Assembly: GCA_019237595.1 (NCBI GenBank)
Contig: JAFAGU010000365.1
Span: forward strand, 1-5,544
DNA length: 5,544 nt
Reading direction: 5' to 3'
From: Betaproteobacteria bacterium
Lineage (GTDB): Bacteria > Pseudomonadota > Gammaproteobacteria > Burkholderiales > SG8-39
Below are positions 1 through 5,544 of the stretch, one piece after another. Each line of letters begins with the position of its first letter. Position 1 is the first letter of the stretch. The notes below the pieces were generated by a model, which ran no database searches, had not been told where the DNA came from, and saw only the letters and a list, made by a program, of their open reading frames with translations. The translations under genes were made by a program, and so were the position numbers.

Positions 1-1612
1 GCTCGCCATGGCCCTCGAGCCGCGGCAGCGCCACCTTGGGGACCTTGGTCCCGGAAAGCGAGGTCGTATTGAGCGCGGTACGGACTTCCTTGCCGCGCAC
101 CTTCACGACTTGCTCGTCGCCGGAATAGGACTCGACCGTCTTTGGCCAGGAATCGACGAGCAGTCGGCACTCGTCATCGAGCTTTTTCGCCTTCAGCAGC
201 GCATCGATCTCAGGCACCTCCTTGCCGACCATCGCCTTCGCCGCGGCAAGCTGCTGGCGCTCGCGAGCGATCTTCGCCTGCCCGTCGGCGAACGCGTGGT
301 AGCCGCGCACGCACTCGGCGATCTCGGCGAGATAGCGCTGCCGGCGAGGCGGGACCACTACGTGGATGCCGGAGGACGCCTTGGCGGCGGGGCTGGCGAG
401 CCGATGCGGGCGGAGCTTGAGCCCTTTCTGCCCGAGCTTTTCGGCCAAGGCGAAGTAAAGCGCCGTGACGCCGTCGTCGTTGAACCGGGCGGCGATGGTG
501 CCGAAGACCGGCATCTCCTCGGGCCGCACGCCGAAGCGCTCCTGGTTCCGCTGCACCTGCTTCCGGACGTCGCGGAGCGCGTCGTCGGCGCCACGGCGGT
601 CGAACTTGTTGATGGCGACGAAATCCGCGAAGTCGAGCATGTCGATTTTCTCGAGCTGGCTCGCCGCGCCGAATTCCGGCGTCATGACGTAGAGCGACGC
701 ATCGACGAGCGGCACGATGGCGGCGTCGCCCTGCCCGATGCCGGCTGTTTCCACCATTACCAGCTCATAGCCGTGCGCCTTGCAGGCCGCGATGGCGTCG
801 CCGATCGCAGCCGAGAGCTCGCTCCCGGCTTCGCGCGTGGCGAGGGAGCGCATGAAGACCTGTCCGCCGTGGATGGCGTTCATGCGGATGCGATCGCCGA
901 GCAGCGCCCCGCCGGTCTTGCGCCGCGTGGGATCGACGGAGAGGATCGCGATCCTCAGAGCGTCGCCCTGGTCGAGCCTGAAGCGGCGCACGAGCTCGTC
1001 GGTGAGCGAGCTCTTTCCCGCGCCCCCCGTGCCCGTGATGCCGAGGACGGGAGCCGGGCTGGATTTCGCTTTTTCGATGATGGCACTCTTGTCCTGGAGA
1101 ACACCCAGTTCGAGCGCCGTGATGGTTTGCGCGAGCGTCTTCGGAATCTCTTGCGAAGGATCGAAGTCGCACTTCGCCAGCATGTCGTTGATCATTCCCT
1201 GCAGACCCATGCGTTGGCCGTCCTCGGGCGAATAGATCTTCGCCACGCCGCAGGCCTCGAGCTCCTGAATTTCCGCCGGGACGATCACGCCGCCCCCGCC
1301 GCCGAAGACCTTGATCTGCGCGCCGCCGCGCTCGCGCAGCAGGTCGACCATGTACTTGAAGTACTCGATATGGCCGCCCTGGTAGGAGGACACCGCTACG
1401 CCCTGCACGTCTTCCTGGAGCGCCGCCGTCACGACCTCCTCGACCGACCGGTTGTGGCCGAGGTGGATTACCTCGGCCCCCGAGGCCTGGAGGATCCGCC
1501 GCATGATGTTGATCGACGCGTCGTGCCCGTCGAAGAGGCTCGCGGCAGTGACGAAGCGGATCTTGTGCTTCGCCTTGTAGACGAGCTTGCCGGAGTCGGA
1601 GAGGTCGGTCAT
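1..1612 (-). CDS. icmF: Fused isobutyryl-CoA mutase IcmF, N-terminal half (cut by window edge)
   Basis: IcmF interconverts isobutyryl-CoA and n-butyryl-CoA in the cytoplasm using coenzyme B12, and carries its own GTPase chaperone for loading and repair of the cofactor. About 537 residues are visible, against roughly 1,090 in the family. Residues ~17-150 form the B12-binding domain: the DGHDAS motif gives the cobalt-ligand His at H30, followed by SSYQGG near 75-80 and a GGGGGV turn. The MeaB-like G domain follows: P-loop GTGGAGKS (194-201), the switch segment ETAGIGQGD (288-296) and the base-recognition NKFD (335-338). A charged linker then runs into LPRLEGHGE at the edge, where the mutase barrel should begin. 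The reading frame is open throughout. The start MTDLSD matches the N-terminus I recall for Cupriavidus IcmF. The ribosome site is weak (GGACGG, 5 nt before ATG). The substrate-deciding barrel residues are outside the window, so a close relative such as pivalyl-CoA mutase is not excluded. Confidence 0.95.
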   Translation of the reverse strand, partial: MTDLSDSGKLVYKAKHKIRFVTAASLFDGHDASINIMRRILQASGAEVIHLGHNRSVEEVVTAALQEDVQGVAVSSYQGGHIEYFKYMVDLLRERGGAQIKVFGGGGGVIVPAEIQELEACGVAKIYSPEDGQRMGLQGMINDMLAKCDFDPSQEIPKTLAQTITALELGVLQDKSAIIEKAKSSPAPVLGITGTGGAGKSSLTDELVRRFRLDQGDALRIAILSVDPTRRKTGGALLGDRIRMNAIHGGQVFMRSLATREAGSELSAAIGDAIAACKAHGYELVMVETAGIGQGDAAIVPLVDASLYVMTPEFGAASQLEKIDMLDFADFVAINKFDRRGADDALRDVRKQVQRNQERFGVRPEEMPVFGTIAARFNDDGVTALYFALAEKLGQKGLKLRPHRLASPAAKASSGIHVVVPPRRQRYLAEIAECVRGYHAFADGQAKIARERQQLAAAKAMVGKEVPEIDALLKAKKLDDECRLLVDSWPKTVESYSGDEQVVKVRGKEVRTALNTTSLSGTKVPKVALPRLEGHGE

Positions 1613-1623
1613 GTCGGCCGTCC

Positions 1624-1652
1624 AGCCTAGTTGACGTTTACGTTAACGTCAA
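1624..1652 (-). promoter_or_regulatory. icmF: Possible sigma70-type promoter for icmF within the palindrome
   Basis: Read on the minus strand, TTGACG (1652-1647) matches the -35 consensus TTGACA at five of six positions. TAGGCT (1629-1624) lies 17 bp downstream as a weak -10 that keeps T, A and the final T. Transcription would start near 1617, leaving a leader of only a few nucleotides before the ATG at 1612. The palindrome lies over this -35/spacer region, so a bound regulator would directly control polymerase. The weak -10 and the very short leader are the main reasons for doubt. Confidence 0.35.
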
Positions 1653-1657
1653 CTAGG
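1626..1657. promoter_or_regulatory. 32-bp near-perfect palindrome, probable operator of icmF
   Basis: The left half CCTAGTTGACGTTTAC and the right half GTTAACGTCAACTAGG are reverse complements at 15 of 16 pairs; the only mismatch is 1639/1644. It fills most of the 56-bp gap between the aldolase stop (1669) and the icmF ATG (1612). Its core, TTGACGTT...AACGTCAA around a central ACGT, resembles from memory the operators of MerR-family LiuR-like regulators of branched-chain amino acid and acyl-CoA catabolism. No regulator gene is in view, so the assignment is an inference. It can fold as an RNA hairpin, but no U-run follows on the minus strand, so a Rho-independent terminator is unlikely. Confidence 0.7.
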
Positions 1658-1668
1658 GCGCGGATCGG

Positions 1669-2442
1669 CTAGTCCTTGTAGGAGGGGTCGCGCGCATCCA
1701 CGAGGCGCACCATGGCGGCGAAGACGTCGTTGCACGTGCGCTTCTCCCCGGGCCCCGACTCTCGCACGGTCTGTTCGAAGACTTCCGACCGGATCGGGTA
1801 CAGCGCCCCGGCGGCGCTCGAGGCGATCTGGACGTCGCAGGCTCTCTGGAGCGTCCACAGCGTCATGAACGCTTCCGCGACACTCGGGCCCCAGGAAAGC
1901 AGGCCGTGGTTGCGCAGGATTACCGCCGGCCGGTCACCGATATCTCGGACCAGCCGTTCGCACTCCTCCAGGTTCGTCGTGATGCCCTCGAAATCGTGGT
2001 ACGCGACTTTTCCATGCAGCTGTGCGGCATAGAAATTGGTGGGCGAGAGCCCTTCCTTCAGGCAGGCCACCGCGAGTCCGGTCGTCGTGTGGGTGTGCAT
2101 CACGCAATGCGCATTTTCGATCGCGCCGTGCAGCGCCGAATGGATGACGAAGCCCGCTTTGTTGATCGGCCATGGCGTGTCGCGCAGCGGATTGCCGTCG
2201 ATGTCGATCAGCACGAGGTTGGAGGCCTTGACCTCCCGGTAGTGCAGCGTGAACGGATTGATGAGAAAGCGCTTCTCCGGGCCGGGCACGCGCAGCGTGA
2301 TGTGGTTGAAGATCATCTCGGTCCAGCCGAGCATGTCGAAGATGCGATAGCAGGCGGCGAGCTCCACCCGTGCCGCCCGCTCCGCTTCGGTCATGGGCAC
2401 TTCGCGCTGCGCGCGGACTGCCTGCTGCATGTAGATCGTCAT
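1669..2442 (-). CDS. Class II aldolase/adducin-family protein
   Basis: This is a complete 257-residue protein of the class II aldolase/adducin N-terminal fold, the usual length for the single-domain family. Members are zinc-dependent sugar-phosphate aldolases or epimerases (FucA, AraD types) or proteins of unknown reaction. The HTH pair H116/H118 in CVMHTHTTTG and H179 in RNHGLLSWG are the three expected metal ligands. The segment NKAGFVIHSALH places His (H101) where FucA-type enzymes carry the catalytic Glu, as in the adducin-like branch, so the classical aldol mechanism is not assured. The start at 2442 is preferred because GAGGTGGAG lies just upstream; the frame stays open upstream, but that would run inside the oxidoreductase gene. 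A second Met, residue 5 (2430), is a weaker alternative. It follows the FAD oxidoreductase after 35 bp, so it is probably the last gene of the transporter operon. The substrate is unknown. Confidence 0.9.
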   Translation of the reverse strand: MTIYMQQAVRAQREVPMTEAERAARVELAACYRIFDMLGWTEMIFNHITLRVPGPEKRFLINPFTLHYREVKASNLVLIDIDGNPLRDTPWPINKAGFVIHSALHGAIENAHCVMHTHTTTGLAVACLKEGLSPTNFYAAQLHGKVAYHDFEGITTNLEECERLVRDIGDRPAVILRNHGLLSWGPSVAEAFMTLWTLQRACDVQIASSAAGALYPIRSEVFEQTVRESGPGEKRTCNDVFAAMVRLVDARDPSYKD

Positions 2443-2444
2443 CG

Positions 2445-2453
2445 CTCCACCTC
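2445..2453 (-). promoter_or_regulatory. Ribosome binding site of the aldolase-family gene
   Basis: On the minus strand GAGGTGGAG precedes the ATG at 2442; AGGTGG is spaced 4 nt from it. This site decides the start, because the reading frame is open for hundreds of bases upstream and would otherwise overlap the oxidoreductase. Confidence 0.7.
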
Positions 2454-2477
2454 GTGTGCACCAGTTTAACCGCGCGC

Positions 2478-4049
2478 TTAGCCGCGCATGCGCTTGCCGA
2501 AATCGCGCAGCACCTCGCGCGCGCAGTTGTGGCCGGGCGCGCCGGTCACCCCGCCCCCGGGGTGGGCACCGGAGCCGCAGAGGTAGAGGCCCTTCCAGGC
2601 GCCCCGATAGGCCGCCTGGCCGAGGAGCGGCCGCGCGGACCAGAGCTGGTCGAGCGAAAGTGCGCCATGAAAGATGTCGCCCGCGGTCAGGCCGAAGCGC
2701 TCCTCCAGGTCCGCCGGCGAGAGCGCGCTCTGCGCGACGACGCTCTGCCGGAAGCCCGGAGCATGCGACTCGACCACGTCGAAGATGCGGCCGATGGCCT
2801 CTTCCTTGCGCTCCGCCCAGTCGACGGCGGGATCGAAGTGCTGACAGAAGAGGCTCGCCACGTGAGCCCCCTTGGGGGCGAGCGTGTCGTCCAGCACGCT
2901 CGAGATGACCATCTCCACGATCGGCTCGCGGGCCATCCCGCCCGCCCGCGCGTCGAGGTACGCGCGGTCCATGTAGGCGAGCGAAGGCGCGATGATGATG
3001 CCGGCGCCGTGATGCGGTCCGTCTTCTGGCAGGGAAGAGAAACGCGGAAGGCGCGACAGCGCAACGTTCATCCGGAAAGTGGCCGAGCCGCACTTGTACT
3101 GCTCGATCCTCGTCCGAAGCGCCGGCTCGACGAGCGCAGGATCGGCAAGCTTGAGGTACAGCAGCTTCGGATTCACGTTTGCGACGATCGCCCGGCCTGC
3201 GATCTCCTCGCCGCTCTCGAGGATGACGCTATTGCTCGCAATCGTCTTGACGGAGGCCTGGCACGAAATCTCCACGCCGCGCTGCCGTGCTTCCGCCGCC
3301 ATCGCCTGCGTGATGGCGCCCATGCCGCCGATTGCGTGCCCCCAGGCGCCACGCTTGCCGTTCACCTCGCCGAAGACGTGGTGCAGAAGCACGTACGCCG
3401 TGTTCGGATGACAGGGGCTCGCATAGTTGCCTACCACCGCATCGAAACCGTATGCGGCCTTGATCGGCTCAGATTCGAACCAGCGGTCGAGCAAGTCCGC
3501 CGCGGAGCGCGTGAAGAAGGCGAGGAGATCGCGCTTGCTTTCCATGTCGACGTTCGCCAGCGCCTTGCCCGCCTTCCACGCGCGCACGAGATCCAGGATG
3601 CCTCCGCCGACATTCGGCGGTGTTTTCAGGATCAATTCCCTCAGGAAACCCGCGGCGCGCTCGAGCGCAGCCCAATAGGCGGGGAGCCTCTCGGCATCGC
3701 GCCTGGAAAAACGCGCGACCTCTCGCTGGGTGACGCCCTCCCCGACCCTCAGGTACCCGTCGCGCAGAGGCAGAAAATTGGCAAGCGGCCGCTCGACGAT
3801 TCGCAGGCCGTGCTCCGGGAGCCGCAGGTCCCGGATGATCTTGGGCTGGAGCAGGCTCACGGTGTACGCGGCTACCGAATTGCGGAAGCCCGGATGGAAT
3901 TCCTCCGTCGCCGCCGCGCCACCGACCTGCGTGCGCCGCTCGAGCACGCGCACCTTGAGCCCCGCCTTGGCGAGATAGCAGGCGCAGACGAGCCCGTTGT
4001 GGCCGCCGCCGACGACGACGGCGTCGTACCTGGCGCCCGCCCGGCTCAT
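2478..4049 (-). CDS. FAD-dependent oxidoreductase, PYROXD2/phytoene-dehydrogenase-like
   Basis: This is a complete 523-residue flavoprotein of the amine-oxidase/phytoene-desaturase superfamily. The N-terminal Rossmann motif VVVGGGHNG (11-19) ends its second strand with an acid, E37, expected to bind the FAD ribose. The SLLQPKIIRDL segment (65-75) and GKRGAWGHAIGGMGAI (231-246) are typical of the PYROXD2-like branch rather than of carotenoid desaturases. The C-terminal CGSGAHPGGGVTGAPGHN (about 491-508) is the second FAD-contact signature. There is no signal peptide, so it should be cytoplasmic or peripheral to the membrane. Its ATG shares four bases with the ugpC stop (ATGA, 4049-4046). No well-placed ribosome site is seen: GAGGG directly abuts the ATG. 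Translation is therefore probably coupled to ugpC. No carotenoid genes are nearby. The family is sure; the substrate is unknown, as for bacterial members generally as far as I know. Confidence 0.92.
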   Translation of the reverse strand: MSRAGARYDAVVVGGGHNGLVCACYLAKAGLKVRVLERRTQVGGAAATEEFHPGFRNSVAAYTVSLLQPKIIRDLRLPEHGLRIVERPLANFLPLRDGYLRVGEGVTQREVARFSRRDAERLPAYWAALERAAGFLRELILKTPPNVGGGILDLVRAWKAGKALANVDMESKRDLLAFFTRSAADLLDRWFESEPIKAAYGFDAVVGNYASPCHPNTAYVLLHHVFGEVNGKRGAWGHAIGGMGAITQAMAAEARQRGVEISCQASVKTIASNSVILESGEEIAGRAIVANVNPKLLYLKLADPALVEPALRTRIEQYKCGSATFRMNVALSRLPRFSSLPEDGPHHGAGIIIAPSLAYMDRAYLDARAGGMAREPIVEMVISSVLDDTLAPKGAHVASLFCQHFDPAVDWAERKEEAIGRIFDVVESHAPGFRQSVVAQSALSPADLEERFGLTAGDIFHGALSLDQLWSARPLLGQAAYRGAWKGLYLCGSGAHPGGGVTGAPGHNCAREVLRDFGKRMRG

Positions 4050-5062
4050 CCCTCGATGCGCCGGCCGCCCTCCGGTTCGAAGTAGTGCGCGTTGGCAGCG
4101 TCGTAGCGGAACGAAAGGCGCTGCGCAGTCGGGACGAATGACGAAGGCAGCCTGGCCGCGATGCGGGCGGTTCCGCCGCCAGCCGAGGGGACGTGCCCAT
4201 ACACGAGCGTGTCGGCGCCGAGCGGCTCGACGAGGTCGACGTCGAGCGAAAGCATCGCCTGCCCCTCGGTGCAGGGCTCCAGGTGCTCCGGGCGGATGCC
4301 GAAGAGCACGGCGCGGCCGTTCCGCTGCTGGGGGATGAGGTTCATCGGCGGAGAGCCGATGAAGCTTGCCACGAAAGTGCTCGCCGGTCTTGCATAGACC
4401 TCGAGCGGCGCGCCGATCTGCTCGGCCCGGCCGGCGTTCATCACGATCATGCGGTGCGCGAGCGTCATCGCCTCCACCTGGTCGTGCGTCACATACAGGC
4501 TCGTCGTGCCCAGGCGGCGGTGGAGCGCCTGGAGCTCGGCGCGCATCTGCACGCGCAGCTTCGCGTCCAGGTTGGAAAGCGGCTCGTCGAAGAGGAAGGC
4601 GGCCGGCTCGCGCACGATCGCGCGGCCCATCGCAACGCGCTGGCGCTGCCCGCCGGAGAGCTCCCGCGGCCTTCTCTTCAGATAGGGCTTCAACTCGAGG
4701 ATGGCCGCGGCGTTCTGCACGCGCGCCTCGATGTCGGCCTTGGAGAAACCCTTGATGCGGAGTCCGTACGACATGTTGTCGTACACCGTCATGTGCGGAT
4801 AGAGCGCGTAATTCTGGAACACCATCGCGATATCGCGGTCCGTAGGCTCGAGCCGGTTCACTACGCGCTCGCCGATCACGATCTCGCCGGATGTGATGGT
4901 CTCCAGCCCCGCCACCATGCGAAGGAGCGTGGACTTGCCGCAGCCCGAAGGCCCGACGATGACCACGAACTCGCCGTCGGCGATGTCCATGGAGATGCCG
5001 TGGATCGCCTGCACGCCGCCGGCGTAGGTCTTCCTGACATCGCGCAGCGCGACCTTGGCCAT
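4046..5062 (-). CDS. ugpC: ABC transporter ATP-binding protein, UgpC type
   Basis: This 338-residue ATPase of the MalK/UgpC (CUT1) family should power uptake by a two-permease importer at the inner membrane. Walker A is GPSGCGKST (37-45), the Q-loop Q83 sits in VFQNYALYPHM, the signature is LSGGQ (135-139), Walker B is FLFDEP (156-161), the D-loop is SNLDAK, and the switch His is H193. The C-terminal regulatory OB/TOBE region includes GIRPEH (255-260). The UgpC name rests on close resemblance to remembered E. coli UgpC and on the adjacent UgpE-like permease; MalK-type sugar ATPases are near relatives. The region between MNLI (240-243) and GIRPEH looks about 24 residues shorter than in E. coli. 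The start at 5062 overlaps the permease stop as TAATG, with GGAGA at 5071-5067; the frame extends upstream to 5260, but only inside the permease gene. All catalytic motifs are intact. Confidence 0.93.
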   Translation of the reverse strand: MAKVALRDVRKTYAGGVQAIHGISMDIADGEFVVIVGPSGCGKSTLLRMVAGLETITSGEIVIGERVVNRLEPTDRDIAMVFQNYALYPHMTVYDNMSYGLRIKGFSKADIEARVQNAAAILELKPYLKRRPRELSGGQRQRVAMGRAIVREPAAFLFDEPLSNLDAKLRVQMRAELQALHRRLGTTSLYVTHDQVEAMTLAHRMIVMNAGRAEQIGAPLEVYARPASTFVASFIGSPPMNLIPQQRNGRAVLFGIRPEHLEPCTEGQAMLSLDVDLVEPLGADTLVYGHVPSAGGGTARIAARLPSSFVPTAQRLSFRYDAANAHYFEPEGGRRIEG

Positions 5063-5544
5063 TATTTCTCCGTCTCCACGAGGCCTTTCACGAACCACTT
5101 CTGCATGAGGAGCACCACGAGCGCCGGCGGCAGCATGGCGAGCATCGCGGTCGCCATGACGAGCTGCCATTCGTTCGCGGCGTCGCCCCCGACGATCATG
5201 CGCTTGATGCCGATCACCGTCGTGTACATGGATTCCTGGCTCGTCACGAGCAAGGGCCACAAGTACTGGTTCCAGCCATAGATGAACTGGATGACGAAGA
5301 GCGCCGCCATGCTCGTCTTCGACAGCGGCAGCACGACATCCCAGAAGAAACGCATCGGGCGCGCGCCGTCGATGCGCGCGGCCTCTGCAATCTCGTCCGG
5401 GATCGTGAGGAAGAACTGGCGGAAGAGGAACGTCGCCGTGGCCGACGCGATGAGCGGCAGCGTGAGGCCCGCATACGTGTCGATCAGGTGGAGTTCCGCC
5501 GCGACCTGGTAGGTGGGCAGGATGCGCACTTCCACCGGCAGCAT
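5062..5544 (-). CDS. ugpE: UgpE-like ABC transporter permease, C-terminal part (cut by window edge)
   Basis: The visible 160 residues are the C-terminal part of a CUT1-family inner-membrane permease; E. coli UgpE is about 281 residues. UgpE pairs with UgpA, UgpC and the binding protein UgpB to import sn-glycerol-3-phosphate and its diesters. Hydrophobic membrane segments lie near residues 24-46, 80-100 and 126-149 of the visible part. The EAA loop, EAARIDGARPMRFFWDVVLP (54-73), is the site that docks on the ATPase. Segments such as ASATATFLFRQFF and FIYGWNQYLWPLL closely resemble E. coli UgpE as I remember it. A Met codon falls exactly at the edge, but by family length the true start lies beyond 5544. 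Substrate choice rests mainly on the binding protein, which is not in view, so another polyol or sugar remains possible. Confidence 0.9.
   Translation of the reverse strand: MLPVEVRILPTYQVAAELHLIDTYAGLTLPLIASATATFLFRQFFLTIPDEIAEAARIDGARPMRFFWDVVLPLSKTSMAALFVIQFIYGWNQYLWPLLVTSQESMYTTVIGIKRMIVGGDAANEWQLVMATAMLAMLPPALVVLLMQKWFVKGLVETEK
5067..5071 (-). promoter_or_regulatory. ugpC: Ribosome binding site of ugpC
   Basis: GGAGA on the minus strand lies 4 nt before the ATG at 5062, inside the last codons of the permease gene. It supports the start MAKVALRDV over longer in-frame starts within the permease, and fits coupled translation through the TAATG overlap. Confidence 0.65.

Noticed and set aside
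8..1630. 540-codon open frame on the plus strand opposite icmF
   Set aside because: It is the antisense shadow of the icmF frame in GC-rich DNA. Its translation is rich in Arg, His, Asp and Leu without recognisable motifs, while the minus strand gives an unmistakable IcmF.
1626..1657. The palindrome as a Rho-independent terminator of the aldolase operon
   Set aside because: The stem is not especially GC-rich and no U-run follows on the minus strand. Its symmetry through the centre fits a protein-binding site better.
2547..2564. GC-rich inverted repeat CACCCC ... GGGGTG
   Set aside because: It lies inside the codons for the conserved HPGGGVTG motif of the FAD oxidoreductase, which explains it.
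1669..3093. Long 474-codon version of the aldolase gene starting inside the oxidoreductase gene
   Set aside because: The extra N-terminal part is the out-of-frame shadow of the oxidoreductase. The family length and the ribosome site at 2453-2445 place the start at 2442.
2370..4085. 571-codon open frame on the plus strand opposite the FAD oxidoreductase
   Set aside because: It has low-complexity antisense composition and no motif, and it covers a well-supported minus-strand flavoprotein gene.
4193..5281. 362-codon open frame on the plus strand opposite ugpC and ugpE
   Set aside because: It is rich in His, Arg, Val and Leu, as expected for the complement of a GC-rich gene. The minus strand carries complete ABC ATPase motifs.

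Overview
The window is GC-rich and densely coding. All five recognisable genes lie on the minus strand, with gaps of 56 bp or less. High GC, an IcmF that resembles the Cupriavidus type from its first residues, and a Ugp-type transporter suggest a proteobacterium, most likely a betaproteobacterium of Burkholderiales type. This placement is an inference from remembered family sequences, not from a search. There are no RNA genes, insertion sequences, CRISPR arrays or phage genes that I can see.

Layout in the direction of transcription (high to low coordinates): (1) the C-terminal part of a UgpE-like ABC permease enters from the window edge at 5544 and ends at 5062; (2) a UgpC-type ATPase (5062-4046) starts on the permease stop (TAATG); (3) a PYROXD2/phytoene-dehydrogenase-like FAD oxidoreductase (4049-2478) starts on the ugpC stop (ATGA); (4) a class II aldolase/adducin-family protein (2442-1669) follows after 35 bp with a good ribosome binding site; (5) after a 56-bp gap filled mostly by a 32-bp near-perfect palindrome comes icmF (1612 to beyond position 1), the fused B12-dependent isobutyryl-CoA mutase with its own G-protein chaperone domain.

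The first four genes look like one translationally coupled operon: import of a small, possibly phosphorylated polyol by a Ugp-like ABC system, followed by two enzymes of uncertain substrate. That the two enzymes act on the imported compound is a hypothesis drawn only from gene order. icmF looks like a separate transcription unit, or a separately controlled last gene. Its palindrome overlaps a possible promoter and resembles, from memory, operators of MerR-family (LiuR-like) regulators of branched-chain amino acid and acyl-CoA catabolism, which would fit IcmF's role.

Most of the window is ordinary metabolism. The points worth a second look are the palindrome upstream of icmF, the unusual coupling of a Ugp transporter to an FAD oxidoreductase and an aldolase-family protein, a UgpC regulatory domain that seems shortened, and an aldolase fold with His where classical aldolases have the catalytic Glu.
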